64,000 nucleotides of DNA from NCBI GenBank assembly GCA_964589785.1, contig CAZPUQ010000006.1, forward strand, positions 1-64,000, given 5' to 3'. Position numbers and translations under genes: made by a program. Positions 51,630 through 60,758 of this stretch are shown piece by piece. Position 1 is the first letter of the stretch. Every line of letters starts with the position of its first letter. The stretch is from JAGVSR01 sp964589785 (lineage in GTDB: Bacteria; Pseudomonadota; Alphaproteobacteria; Rhizobiales; Hyphomicrobiaceae). Under the pieces are notes generated by a model. It had not been told where the DNA came from and made no database searches. It saw only the letters and a list, made by a program, of their open reading frames with translations.

Positions 51630-52577
51630 ATGCAGCTTGATCTAAACGCGAAAAAGCAGATTGGCTGTCGTGCTTCGCATGCGCTCACCTTTTCCGTCGC
51701 CTTCGCCGTGCTTGCGAGCCAGGCTGCCGTCGCAGCCTCGACAGCCGCCGCACCTCCCGCACCCGACAACACCAAGCTGCGCGTCTGCGCAGCCGCAAGC
51801 GAGCTTCCCTTCTCCAGCCGCGAGGGAACCGGCTTCGAGAACAAGATCGCCGTCGAACTGGCCAAGGCCATGGGCCGCACGGTCGAGTTCGTATGGCTCG
51901 ACAAGCCCTCGATCTATATCGTCCGCGATCAGCTCGACAAGCGGCTGTGCGACGTCGTGATGGGTCTCGACACGGGCGATGCCCGCGTGCTGACGACGCG
52001 TCCGTACTACCGGACCGGCTACGTTTTCGTGCAGAAGGCGGATTCGCCACTCGTGATCGAGAGCTGGGACAGCCCGGATCTGGCCAAGGTCGACAAGATC
52101 GGTTTCGTCGCCGGCACGCCCATGGAGACGATGGTGCGCAAGGTCGGGCTCTACGAAGGCAACTTCAACTACATGAAGTCGCTCATGGGCTTCAAGGACC
52201 GCCGCAACCAGTACATCCGCGTGCCGCCCGAAAAGATGGTCGCCGATGTGGCGGACGGCACGGCCGACGTCGCCGTGCATTTCGCCCCAGAGGTGGCCCG
52301 CTACGTCAAAGAAAGCGGCAAGCTCAAGTTGACGCTCATTCCCGACAACAACACGCGCAGCGACGGCGAAAAGGTTCCGCACCAGTTCGATCAGTCGGTC
52401 GGCGTGCGGCTCGACGACAAGGAGTTCCTGGCCGCCGTCGATCTGGCACTTGAGAAGGCGAAGCCGGCCATCGAGAAAATCCTGACTGACGAGGGGATTC
52501 CGCTCCTTCCGGTGTCCGCCAAGTCCTCGAGCCGGGGGGCGAGCATCGACACCATCCTCGGCCCGGAATTCGAATAA
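51630..52577 (+). CDS. mxaJ: Methanol oxidation protein MxaJ
   Basis: A 315-residue periplasmic protein with the solute-binding (SBP_bac_3-like) fold: LRVCAAASELPFSSREGTGFENKIAVELAKAMGRTVEFVW and VVMGLDTGDARVLTTRPYYRTGYVFV. A signal peptide spans about 15-40. MxaJ is needed for active methanol dehydrogenase, probably during assembly. The ATG chosen has GAGG nine bases upstream; the longer open frame to 51546 lacks one. Lies 158 bases after mxaF. Confidence 0.94.
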   Translation: MQLDLNAKKQIGCRASHALTFSVAFAVLASQAAVAASTAAAPPAPDNTKLRVCAAASELPFSSREGTGFENKIAVELAKAMGRTVEFVWLDKPSIYIVRDQLDKRLCDVVMGLDTGDARVLTTRPYYRTGYVFVQKADSPLVIESWDSPDLAKVDKIGFVAGTPMETMVRKVGLYEGNFNYMKSLMGFKDRRNQYIRVPPEKMVADVADGTADVAVHFAPEVARYVKESGKLKLTLIPDNNTRSDGEKVPHQFDQSVGVRLDDKEFLAAVDLALEKAKPAIEKILTDEGIPLLPVSAKSSSRGASIDTILGPEFE

Positions 52578-52607
52578 CCGTTCGGTGCACGACAAGGCAG
52601 ATACGCA

Positions 52608-53201
52608 ATGACGAGAGTGAAACACCTTGGGTTTGTGACGGCAGCCCTGGTCGCCGTTGGTGCGGCCGGCGCGGTGGCGCAGGGCCTGACCTTCTACCAC
52701 ACCATCACCGGAGAGGATCTGAAGATCCCCGAGAGCATGAACCCGGAGGGCCGCGATACCGAGGGCGTGAAGAAATTCCTCGAGGCCGGGATCAATCCCT
52801 ACAACGAGGTGAAGGCGTGCCTTGCCGAGGGCGAGCAGACCTATCTCGCTTCCTGTTCCGGCTGCCACGGTCACGTGGGCGAAGGAAAGGTCGGCCCGGG
52901 TCTCAACGATGCCTACTGGACCTACCCGAAGAACAAGACGGACAAGGGTCTGCTCGAAACGATCTACGGCGGGGCCCAGGGCATGATGGGACCGCACAAC
53001 GATCTACATCTTGATGATACGCTGAAGCTGATGGCCTGGATCCGCCATCTCTACACCGGCGACGTCAAGGAAGCCGAGTGGCTGGACGATGCGCAGAAGG
53101 CCGCGTTCAAGCCCTACGTGGAACATAAGTCGGGCGAAGGCGGCGACGGCGTCGCGAAAGTGGCCTCGAAGGAGGAAGCCTGCAAACCATCCGGCGGATA
53201 G
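52608..53201 (+). CDS. mxaG: Cytochrome cL (MxaG)
   Basis: A 197-residue periplasmic cytochrome c, the specific electron acceptor of methanol dehydrogenase. Signal peptide about 1-25 (ending AVAQG); haem motif C83-S-G-C86-H87 followed by GEGKVGPGLNDAYWTYPKNKTDKGLLETIYGGAQGMMGPH, whose Met residues include the axial ligand. Lies 30 bases after mxaJ. The C-terminus is Lys/Gly-rich. Confidence 0.96.
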   Translation: MTRVKHLGFVTAALVAVGAAGAVAQGLTFYHTITGEDLKIPESMNPEGRDTEGVKKFLEAGINPYNEVKACLAEGEQTYLASCSGCHGHVGEGKVGPGLNDAYWTYPKNKTDKGLLETIYGGAQGMMGPHNDLHLDDTLKLMAWIRHLYTGDVKEAEWLDDAQKAAFKPYVEHKSGEGGDGVAKVASKEEACKPSGG

Positions 53202-53296
53202 GCGCGCGTCCGCCTCGCAAGGCGGCGCATGGCTGTTTGCGGACCTGAAGGCGGGAAGAATAACCGCCGCAACAATCACCACAACGGAGGAACGAA

Positions 53297-53590
53297 ATGT
53301 CGAAGATCCTGTCGATTGCCGCATCCGCCGGAGCGGCACTCGCTCTCGCTCTCAGCGCCGGTGCTGCGGGCGCCTATGACGGTACGAAGTGCAAGGCCCC
53401 GGGTAACTGCTGGGAGCCGAAGCCCGGCTATCCCGACAAGGTCGCCGGCTCCAAGTACGATCCCAAGCACGACCCCAAGGAGCTGAACAAGCAGTCGGAC
53501 TCGATGAAGGCCGCTGAGGAGCGCAACAAGAAGCGTGCCGAGCACTTCAAGAAGACCGGCAAGTGGGTCTATGACGTGTCGAAGATCTGA
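53297..53590 (+). CDS. mxaI: Methanol dehydrogenase small subunit (MxaI)
   Basis: A 97-residue secreted subunit. After the signal peptide (about 1-24, ending AGA), the mature chain YDGTKCKAPGNCWEPKPGYPD contains the conserved Cys pair, and the rest is a long charged helix that wraps around MxaF. Absence of MxaI from XoxF systems further supports calcium-type methanol dehydrogenase here. GGAGG precedes the ATG. Confidence 0.97.
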   Translation: MSKILSIAASAGAALALALSAGAAGAYDGTKCKAPGNCWEPKPGYPDKVAGSKYDPKHDPKELNKQSDSMKAAEERNKKRAEHFKKTGKWVYDVSKI

Positions 53591-53668
53591 TCGCCGTCGT
53601 CACAACGATCCTTTCCTCGGCTCGCAGTGCCACGCTTGCAACGCGCTGCTTCCTCTCCGGGGACCCTT

Positions 53669-53692
53669 GGGGTGCGGCCGTGGCCGCACCCC
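53669..53692 (+). terminator. Strong terminator between mxaI and mxaR
   Basis: GGGGTGCGGCC and GGCCGCACCCC are separated by two bases, giving a 10-bp stem with a four-base loop, followed by CCTTTTC. It probably limits transcription from the very active mxaFJGI unit into the accessory genes. Confidence 0.85.
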
Positions 53693-53748
53693 CTTTTCCC
53701 GCCCCACCGACCGTGGGCCGGAAGCTTGCGAGAGCATGAGCATCGAAC

Positions 53749-54804
53749 GTGAGCGACACGCTTGAGCCAGTGGATCGACCTGTCGACGCAGTCGGCGCCG
53801 ATCTGGAGGAATGGCGCCGGCGGGCGCTCGCGTTCGAACAAGAGATCAGCAAGGCCGTCGTCGGCCAGGCGCATGCCGTACGGCTGCTGACGATCGCCAT
53901 CTTCGCCCGCGGCCACGTGCTGCTCGAAGGCGATGTGGGCGTCGGCAAGACGACCCTCTTGCGTGCGACGGCGCGGGCCATGGGCGGCGCGTTCGAGCGC
54001 ATCGAGGGCACGATCGACCTGATGCCCTCCGATCTCGTCTATCATACTTACCTCGCCGAGGACGGCCGCCCGCGCGTCGAGCCCGGACCGGTCCTCAAGT
54101 CCGGCGAGGATCTCGCCATCTTCTTCTTCAACGAGATCAACCGTGCGCGTCCCCAGGTGCACTCCCTGCTCCTGCGGTTGATGGCGGAACGGACGCTGAC
54201 GGCGTTCAACCGCGAATATCGCTTCCCCGACCTCATCGTGATGGCCGACCGCAACCGTGTGGAGCTCGAAGAGACGTTCGAGCTGCCGGCAGCCGCCCGC
54301 GACCGCTTCCTCATGGAGGTGGCGATTGCGGCGCCCGCCGATGCAGAAGCCCGGCGGGCGCTTGCGTTCGATCCGCGCTTCCATGATGTCGATGCGCTGA
54401 TCGGGAGCGTGCGCGAGGGCGTGCTCGATCATCGCCGGATCCCGGTCGTGGCGCGCAAGATCCAGGCCGAGGTGCAGGCCAGCCCCGCTTTGGAGACCTA
54501 TGTGCTCGAGCTCTGGCACGCGTTCCGCGATCCGGGCGCGGCCGGCATCCGCCTCGACGGCGTCGACATGGACCGGCTCGTGCGGGCAGGAGCCAGTCCG
54601 CGCGGCATCAGCTCGCTCGTGCGCGCTGCGCGCGTCGCGGCTTGGCTGCACGGACGCGCGATGGTCGTGCCTGAGGACGTCCGCTCGGTGTTCGCGGAGA
54701 CGATGTCGCACCGGCTGTTCCTTGAGGGAGTCTACGAGCTGCGCCGCGACCGGCTGATGCCGCAGCTCATCTCGGCGCTGTTCGAAACGGTGCCCGCGCC
54801 ATGA
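53749..54804 (+). CDS. mxaR: MoxR-family AAA+ ATPase (MxaR)
   Basis: A 351-residue ATPase with Walker A GDVGVGKTT, Walker B-region AIFFFNEINRARPQ and sensor segments; the MoxR group is named for this protein. It acts with the von Willebrand proteins MxaC/MxaL and with MxaS in methanol dehydrogenase maturation, probably calcium insertion. A GTG start is used; no ATG gives the correct frame, and the ribosome binding site is weak. It overlaps mxaS by 4 bases. Confidence 0.95.
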   Translation: MSDTLEPVDRPVDAVGADLEEWRRRALAFEQEISKAVVGQAHAVRLLTIAIFARGHVLLEGDVGVGKTTLLRATARAMGGAFERIEGTIDLMPSDLVYHTYLAEDGRPRVEPGPVLKSGEDLAIFFFNEINRARPQVHSLLLRLMAERTLTAFNREYRFPDLIVMADRNRVELEETFELPAAARDRFLMEVAIAAPADAEARRALAFDPRFHDVDALIGSVREGVLDHRRIPVVARKIQAEVQASPALETYVLELWHAFRDPGAAGIRLDGVDMDRLVRAGASPRGISSLVRAARVAAWLHGRAMVVPEDVRSVFAETMSHRLFLEGVYELRRDRLMPQLISALFETVPAP

Positions 54805-55685
54805 CGGCCGGGGAACGCGGACAGGACCGCGTCCGCGACCAGACGATGGAGATGGCCTACCGTGTCGCCTGGAAAGCGCTGAGCTACAGGCCGGGCGCTC
54901 ATCGCTCGCGCCACGCAGGGCCGGGCAGCCGCTTTCGCGACGTCGTCCCGTTTCTCGCCGCTCCCGATCCGCGGCGCATCGATCTGCGCCAGTCGCTGCG
55001 CGACCCGTGGGAAGGGCTCCATGTGCGCCGCTTTGAGCAGACGGCCGGTCTCGACGTCATCGTGCTCGCGGACGTGTCTGGGTCGATGGGCTTTCGCGGC
55101 CATGGCGCGAAGATGGAGATCATCGCAGAGCTCGCCGACGTGCTGGCGAGATCGGCGCGGCGGATCGGAGACCGCTTCGGGCTCATCGCCTGCGACGACC
55201 GCGTGCAGGAGGCGTTGTCGGAGCCGGTCTCGCGCGCACGCGGCGGCGAGGCCGCCATGGCCGATCGCCTCGCAGGATTTGTTCCGCAGCGCGCGGGAGC
55301 TACCGGCCTCATCGAAGCGGCGCGGGGGCTCGGCGGGCGGCGCCGGCTCGTCGTGCTCGTGTCCGATTTCAGATTTCCCGAGGATGATATCGCGGCGCTC
55401 CTCGAGGCCTTGGCATCGCACGACGTGCTGCCGGTCGTCGTCGACGACTCGGCGGAGGTGGCCGACCTGCCGGCGTGGGGCCTCATCGAGCTCAAGGATC
55501 TGGAGACGGGCCGCGGCCGCATGGTTCTGATGCGGCCGGCCCTGAAGGACAAGCTTCTGCGTGAGGACATGCGCCGCCGGGATGCGCTCGGCCGGATGTT
55601 CGCGGCGCACGCGCGCGAGCCCGTGGTCGTCACCGACCGGATCGATTGGCACCGGCTCGGCGCCGCCCTGCTCGGAGCGCGATGA
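54801..55685 (+). CDS. mxaS: DUF58 protein MxaS
   Basis: A 294-residue protein of the DUF58 family, which are vWA-like partners of MoxR ATPases. The signature FRDVVPFLAAPDPRRIDLRQSLRDPWEGLHVRRFEQ and the metal-site-like VLADVSGSMGFRG are visible. No membrane span. ATGA overlaps couple it to mxaR before and mxaA after. Confidence 0.93.
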   Translation: MTAGERGQDRVRDQTMEMAYRVAWKALSYRPGAHRSRHAGPGSRFRDVVPFLAAPDPRRIDLRQSLRDPWEGLHVRRFEQTAGLDVIVLADVSGSMGFRGHGAKMEIIAELADVLARSARRIGDRFGLIACDDRVQEALSEPVSRARGGEAAMADRLAGFVPQRAGATGLIEAARGLGGRRRLVVLVSDFRFPEDDIAALLEALASHDVLPVVVDDSAEVADLPAWGLIELKDLETGRGRMVLMRPALKDKLLREDMRRRDALGRMFAAHAREPVVVTDRIDWHRLGAALLGAR

Positions 55686-56605
55686 CGATGCCGCGGTGGG
55701 CGTTCCTCTGGCTCGGCCTTGTCCTCCTGGTGGCTCCGGCCGGCGGGGCCGGCGCCGAGGTCCGCGTGCTCGATCCGCGGCCGTTCGGCTATTTCCTGGG
55801 CGATACGCTGACGCGCACCATCGAGATCGACGGTCCGGCCGGCGAAAGCCTCGTCGCCTCGTCGCTGCCGGCTGAGGGACCGGCCACGTACTGGCTCGAG
55901 ATCCGCCGGGTCGATGCAGCTTCCGAGGCGACGCGGTCGGGCACGCGTCACGTAATCACCATCGTATATCAGCTCTTTTACGCCGCGATCGACCCGCGAA
56001 CGCTCGACATCCCGGGCCACACGATCGCGCTGCAGGTGGGCGAGGCGCAGCGCACGGTTCAAATTTCCCCGCTCCCGGTGACGATCTCGCCCCTGCGCGA
56101 GATCTTCCCCGGGAAAGAGCGCGATAGAGAGACGAACCTCCTCCGCCCGGACGCGCTCCCGCAGCTTGCGCCCCTCGGAGCCTGGCGAACGGGGGCGATC
56201 GGGTCGGCCGTCCTCGCGCTGGCGGGTCTCCTGCTGCTGGCGCATCACAACGCCTGGGGGCCGTTCCGGCGCCGCGCCGCGCGTCCTTTCACCCGTGCGG
56301 TGGCCGAGATCAAGGCGCTGCCCGGAGAACTCGCGCCTGGCGAGGCCTATCGGAGCGCGCTGACCGTGCTGCACCGGGCGTTCGACGAGAGCGCCGGCCG
56401 GCGCGTCTTTGCCGACGACCTGACCTCCTATATCGACGGACATTCCGAGCACAGGGCCTCCGCCGACGCCATCGAACGCTTCTTCGAAGCCTCCCGGCGC
56501 GTGTTCTTCGCCGCCGACGTCGACGGCGGTCTTGACGTGTTGCCGCGCGAGGGCTTGCAGGCCTTGGCCGAGTCCCTCGCGCGCGAAGAGAGGGCCGGCC
56601 GATGA
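55682..56605 (+). CDS. mxaA: MxaA, methanol dehydrogenase maturation protein
   Basis: A 307-residue protein with a signal peptide (about 1-25, ending AGAE), a periplasmic domain beginning VRVLDPRPFGYFLGDTLTRTIEID, and one membrane span at about 175-195 (TGAIGSAVLALAGLLLLAH), with a cytoplasmic C-terminal part. MxaA is required for calcium insertion in Methylobacterium. Translationally coupled by 4-base overlaps on both sides. Confidence 0.93.
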   Translation: MTMPRWAFLWLGLVLLVAPAGGAGAEVRVLDPRPFGYFLGDTLTRTIEIDGPAGESLVASSLPAEGPATYWLEIRRVDAASEATRSGTRHVITIVYQLFYAAIDPRTLDIPGHTIALQVGEAQRTVQISPLPVTISPLREIFPGKERDRETNLLRPDALPQLAPLGAWRTGAIGSAVLALAGLLLLAHHNAWGPFRRRAARPFTRAVAEIKALPGELAPGEAYRSALTVLHRAFDESAGRRVFADDLTSYIDGHSEHRASADAIERFFEASRRVFFAADVDGGLDVLPREGLQALAESLAREERAGR

Positions 56606-57606
56606 ACCTCGCTCTCGCGCGCCCGGAGGTGCTCTATCTGCTGCCTGTCGCCCTTTTGCCGCTGCTCGGCGGGGTGCTGGCAGAGCAGGGCTATCCGTCT
56701 CTGGGCGAGCTCAAGCGCGATCGCCTGTCGACGGCCACCGACGCGACGCTGAAGCTCCTGGGCGTCGTGGCGATCCTCGCAACGATCCTGGCGACGGGCG
56801 GCGTGCATCGTCGCGGCGACGTCCTCGAGCGCACGGGCGAAGGCGCGCATCTCGTCCTGCTCATTGATCGGTCGGCGAGCATGGACAATTCGTTCGCAGG
56901 GCGTCCGCCCTCCGGCGAGGAGGAATCGAAGTCGGGCGCCGCGCGCCGGATTCTGAAGGACTTCATTCGCGAGCGGCAGCACGACTTCGTGGGCGTTGCG
57001 GCGTTCTCCACCTCGCCCATGCACGTCCTGCCGCTGACCGATCACAAAGACGCGGTGATGGCCGCGGTCGATGCCATGGACCGGCCGGGGCTCGCGTTCA
57101 CGAATGTCGGACGCGGGCTGGCGCTGGCGCTGGATATGCACGAATCCTCGCCGCCGTCGGCGTCGCGCGCCATCCTGCTCGTCTCGGACGGTGCGGCCGT
57201 CATCGACCGCAAGGTGCAGGAGAAGATCCGCGCCGCGTTCGCCAAGCGCCCGATCAACCTCTATTGGCTTTTCCTCAGAACGGCAGGGGCGAAGGGCATC
57301 TCCGATGTCCCCGGTCCGGACGAGCCCGATACGCCCCAGGCCTTGCCGGAGCGCCATCTCGACAAGTTCTTCAAGTCGCTCCGCATCCCCTATCGCGCCT
57401 TCGAGGCGGAGAACCCGCAGGCGGTGGCCGAGGCGATCGCGGAGATCGGCCGGCTGGAGAAGAAGCCGATCACGTATCTGGAGCGGGTGCCGCAGAAGGA
57501 CCTGTCCCAATACGCCTACGCGCTGGCGCTGCTGTCGGTCCTGCTGCTCTTGGCCGCCAAGGCCGTCGAGGTTCCGCTCGTCGGACGTGACGGGAGGGGC
57601 GCATGA
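56602..57606 (+). CDS. mxaC: MxaC, von Willebrand factor A-domain protein
   Basis: A 334-residue membrane-anchored vWA protein. Spans lie near both ends (about 10-25, 45-65 and 302-320). The MIDAS motif DRSASMDNSF is at about 92-101. vWA proteins paired with MoxR ATPases carry out metal insertion; MxaC is required for the calcium-containing active enzyme. ATGA overlap with mxaA and mxaK. Confidence 0.93.
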   Translation: MNLALARPEVLYLLPVALLPLLGGVLAEQGYPSLGELKRDRLSTATDATLKLLGVVAILATILATGGVHRRGDVLERTGEGAHLVLLIDRSASMDNSFAGRPPSGEEESKSGAARRILKDFIRERQHDFVGVAAFSTSPMHVLPLTDHKDAVMAAVDAMDRPGLAFTNVGRGLALALDMHESSPPSASRAILLVSDGAAVIDRKVQEKIRAAFAKRPINLYWLFLRTAGAKGISDVPGPDEPDTPQALPERHLDKFFKSLRIPYRAFEAENPQAVAEAIAEIGRLEKKPITYLERVPQKDLSQYAYALALLSVLLLLAAKAVEVPLVGRDGRGA

Positions 57607-58211
57607 CGCAAGCGGCAGCGGCAAGGGTGCACGGACTGCTGCCGGCGGCTTTGTCGTTCGGCGGCGGGTGGCGCGCAGGGATCTACGCCACAGTCCTCGT
57701 CGCGGGCCTCGCCGGCCTCGTCTGGTGCCTCTCGGAATGGTCGGCAAGAGCCCGGCAGAACGCGGCGCTCAAGGCCATCGCGGCCGGCGAGGACATGGCC
57801 GTCGGTCCGGCGGACGGGGGTGGCCTCGTGGTCGCGCGGGCCCGCTTCCTCGACCGCCGCGACCGCACCGACGAGGCGCAGGTCCTCATAGACGAAGCGC
57901 TGCCGCGGCTGCCGCCGGACCTGCGGGCCGCCGTCCTTTACAACCATGCAAACGCGCTCATCGACCGGGCCATCGACCGGATCGAACGTGGCGATCTCGA
58001 TCGTGCGATCCCGCTCGTCAACCTTGCGAAGGACGGATACCGCCGGGCGCTGCGGCTCGATCCCGGCAATTTCGATCTGAAGCACAACTATGATGTGGCC
58101 ATGCGCCTTGTGCGCGATTTTCCGCCGGGCGGCATGGAGGGCGAGGACGAGACCGCGACGCCGAAGAAGCTCTGGACGGATCTCCCCGGCATCCCGAAGG
58201 GGTTGCCATGA
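57603..58211 (+). CDS. mxaK: MxaK protein
   Basis: A 202-residue protein with one N-terminal membrane span (about 25-42) and a helical, TPR-like periplasmic part (NALIDRAIDRIERGDLDRAIPLVNLAKDGYRRALRLDPGNFDLKHNYDVAMRL). Identified by position between mxaC and mxaL and this typical pattern. It helps form active methanol dehydrogenase, probably as part of the MxaACKL membrane assembly. Overlaps both neighbours by 4 bases. Confidence 0.9.
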   Translation: MTQAAAARVHGLLPAALSFGGGWRAGIYATVLVAGLAGLVWCLSEWSARARQNAALKAIAAGEDMAVGPADGGGLVVARARFLDRRDRTDEAQVLIDEALPRLPPDLRAAVLYNHANALIDRAIDRIERGDLDRAIPLVNLAKDGYRRALRLDPGNFDLKHNYDVAMRLVRDFPPGGMEGEDETATPKKLWTDLPGIPKGLP

Positions 58212-59212
58212 GGCGGATCGCAATCCGGGATCCGCGCTTCTGGGTGCTCGCCGCAGCGGCGCTGCTGCTGGCTTTGACATTCTTTCTGTCGAGCGTGAAG
58301 CGCGAGCGCCAGATCTACGATCTGCTCGCCATCGTCGACATCACGGGCAGCATGCTCGTCCGCGACATGACGGTCGAGGGCCGTCCGGTCACGCGGCTCG
58401 ACGCCGCCAAGGCCGCGTTGCGGGACCTGGTGTCGGATCTTCCCTGCCAGTCCCGCCTGGGGCTCGGAGTCTTCACTGAGCGCCGCTCGTTCGTGCTCTT
58501 CGACCCGATCGAGGTGTGCGCCAACTTCGCGGCGCTCGAGGCCGCGATCGCCGAGCTCGATTGGCGCATGGCTTGGGAAGGCGACAGCATGGTGACCAAG
58601 GGATTGCATCATGCCATCGCGCTCGCCGCACCCTTGAAGGCCAACGTCGTCTTCCTCACCGAGGGACAGGAGGCGCCGCCGCTGCCGCCTGGGTCGGGCG
58701 CGCCCCCCTTCGAGGGCAAGGTAGGCGAGGTGGCCGGGGTGGTCGTGGGAGTCGGCTTGCGGACGAAATCGCCACTGCCGAAGTTCGACGACGAAGGCCG
58801 CGAGAAGGGCACCTACGGCCCCGACGACGTGCCGCAGGAGAACCGCACGGGTCCTCCGCCGCCGGATGCGGAGAGCCGGCCTGGGTATCATCCCAAGTGG
58901 GCGCCGTTCGGCTCGGGGCCGCCGCAGGGCGACGAGCATCTTTCCTCGGTCCGCACCGAGCATCTCACGACCATCGCCGCGCAGGCGGGGCTCGGCTACG
59001 TCGAGCTGGCGACAGCCCCCCATCTGACCGATGCGATCCGGACCCATGCGCGGCCGCGGCTGACGCTGGTCGATGTCGATCTGCGACCGCTTGCAGGCTT
59101 TGCGGCCCTGTCGCTGCTGGCCGGCCTGTTCGCGTGGCCGCTCTGGCAGGCCTTTCGCCGCCGCGCAGACGCCGCGACACCCTCTTTCCAACCACTGGGA
59201 GCATCACGATGA
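58208..59212 (+). CDS. mxaL: MxaL, von Willebrand factor A-domain protein
   Basis: A 334-residue membrane-anchored vWA protein. Spans at about 13-30 and 296-316; metal-site motif DITGSMLVRD at about 43-52 (Thr in place of the first Ser of DxSxS). The domain continues through FTERRSFVLFDPIEVC. Works with MxaA, MxaC and MxaK in calcium insertion. ATGA overlap with mxaK and mxaD. Confidence 0.93.
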   Translation: MRRIAIRDPRFWVLAAAALLLALTFFLSSVKRERQIYDLLAIVDITGSMLVRDMTVEGRPVTRLDAAKAALRDLVSDLPCQSRLGLGVFTERRSFVLFDPIEVCANFAALEAAIAELDWRMAWEGDSMVTKGLHHAIALAAPLKANVVFLTEGQEAPPLPPGSGAPPFEGKVGEVAGVVVGVGLRTKSPLPKFDDEGREKGTYGPDDVPQENRTGPPPPDAESRPGYHPKWAPFGSGPPQGDEHLSSVRTEHLTTIAAQAGLGYVELATAPHLTDAIRTHARPRLTLVDVDLRPLAGFAALSLLAGLFAWPLWQAFRRRADAATPSFQPLGASR

Positions 59213-59739
59213 AGTACGTCCTCGCGTTCCTATTGAGTCTCCCGCTCCTCGCGAGCAGCGCCAGCGCGCATGGGCCGACGCCGCAGAAGGCGGAGGAGAC
59301 GATCACTATCGCCGCGCCCGCCGATGCGGTCTGGGCCGTGGTCAAGGCGTTCGACGGCATGGCGGCCTGGAATCCGGCCATCAAGGCGAGCGTGGGCGAA
59401 GGCGGAAGCGCACCCGGTGCCACGCGCACCATCACGCTGAAGAACGGCGGGCAGCTCGCCGAGGGCCTCGACGAGTTCAACGACGCGGAGAAGTTCTACG
59501 CCTACCGGCTCTCGAAAGAGAACATCGAGGTCTTTCCCGTCAGCTTCTACTCCGCAACGATCACGGTGAAGCCCGAGGGCAGCGGCAGCGTCGTCACGTG
59601 GTCGGGACGGTTCTACCGGGGCGACACGGGCAACTTCCCGCCCGACAACCTGAACGACGAAGCCGCCGTGAAGGCGATGACGGAGTTCTTCAAGGAAGGA
59701 CTCGCCGGGCTCAAGGCGAAGCTCGAGGCGAAAGGATGA
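59209..59739 (+). CDS. mxaD: MxaD, START-like periplasmic protein
   Basis: A 176-residue protein with a signal peptide (about 1-20, ending ASAH) and a SRPBCC/START-like fold (ETITIAAPADAVWAVVKAFDGMAAWNPAIKASVGEG). MxaD is reported to help electron transfer between methanol dehydrogenase and cytochrome cL. Coupled by ATGA overlap to mxaL and to the following beta-propeller gene. Confidence 0.92.
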   Translation: MKYVLAFLLSLPLLASSASAHGPTPQKAEETITIAAPADAVWAVVKAFDGMAAWNPAIKASVGEGGSAPGATRTITLKNGGQLAEGLDEFNDAEKFYAYRLSKENIEVFPVSFYSATITVKPEGSGSVVTWSGRFYRGDTGNFPPDNLNDEAAVKAMTEFFKEGLAGLKAKLEAKG

Positions 59740-60743
59740 GGCCACGCCGCGCAGCCGGATCGTGGCTTGGCGGATCGCGTGTCGGGCCGCTCGTCAGGCC
59801 GGTCGTCAGGCCGCAGTGGGCCGTTGCGATCCTGCTTGCCGTGCTGCCGTGTCGTGCCATGGCCGCGGATGTCCTGGTCGTCAGCCAGACAGCCGCGGAG
59901 CTCGCGATCATCGATACGTCGACCGATGCCGTCCGGCACCGGATCAAGCTCGATGCGACGCCGGCGGCGGTTGCCGTCTCTCCCGACGGCGCGCGCGCCT
60001 ACGTCACTCACCCGGAACTGCGCCAACTGAGCGTGATCGACCTCGCCTCGCACACCGTCGTCGCCCGCTGGCGCGTCGGCCAGCAGCCCTTCGCCGTCAC
60101 CGTCGACGGCAGGGGCGGGGTCTGGATCGGCGACTGGAGCGGCGATGTCGTGCAGCGCATCGATATCGCGACGGGGGCCGTCATGCGGACGATCGAGGTG
60201 GGACGCTCGCCCTCCGCCATCCTGTTCCCGCCCGAGAGCGACCGGCTCTACGCCGTCAACCGCGAAAGCGACGATGTGAGCGTCGCCGATCCGGTCACCG
60301 GGGAGGAGCTGCGCCGCATCGCCGTCGGCCGAGCGCCGTTTGCGATCGCCATGCGGGACGATGGCCGGCGCCTGTTCGTGGTCAACGTCCAGGGATCGAC
60401 GCTCTCGATCGTCGATCCCCGGCAAGGCCGGGTGGAGACGCATGTTCCCGTCGGGCGGATGCCCTATGGCGTCGCGGCCGATGCAGCGACGGGCCGCGTG
60501 CTGGTGACGAACCAGCAGAGCGGTTCGGTTTCGGTCGTCGACGCGGCGACGGACAAGGTGGTCGCGACGATACCGGTCGGACAGTATCCCGAGGGGATCG
60601 TCGTCGTGCCGCGGACCGGCAAGGCGTATGTCGCGAACTGGTTCTCGGACCAGGTTTCCGTCATTGACATTGCATCCGGGAAAGAGCTTGGCCGAATCTC
60701 ATGCGCTGCGGGCCCGCGGATGCTGGCCGTTCGGCCCAACTGA
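59736..60743 (+). CDS. YVTN-type beta-propeller protein at the end of the mxa operon
   Basis: A 335-residue exported protein. After a signal peptide (about 25-43, ending AMA) come about seven repeats of the YVTN/YncE kind, each with a V.SVID core (VTHPELRQLSVIDLASHTVVARWRVG, VTNQQSGSVSVVDAATDKVVATIPVG). No haem or PQQ site is visible. It overlaps mxaD by 4 bases, so it belongs to the methanol operon; it holds the position of mxaE in other methylotrophs, but identity with MxaE cannot be confirmed here. Confidence 0.85.
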   Translation: MRPRRAAGSWLGGSRVGPLVRPVVRPQWAVAILLAVLPCRAMAADVLVVSQTAAELAIIDTSTDAVRHRIKLDATPAAVAVSPDGARAYVTHPELRQLSVIDLASHTVVARWRVGQQPFAVTVDGRGGVWIGDWSGDVVQRIDIATGAVMRTIEVGRSPSAILFPPESDRLYAVNRESDDVSVADPVTGEELRRIAVGRAPFAIAMRDDGRRLFVVNVQGSTLSIVDPRQGRVETHVPVGRMPYGVAADAATGRVLVTNQQSGSVSVVDAATDKVVATIPVGQYPEGIVVVPRTGKAYVANWFSDQVSVIDIASGKELGRISCAAGPRMLAVRPN

Positions 60744-60758
60744 CCGGTAGGGGATTCG

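Noticed and set aside
53736..53765. Nine-codon ORF overlapping the mxaR start as a leader peptide
   Set aside because: It has no clear ribosome binding site and no biased codons; it is most likely chance.
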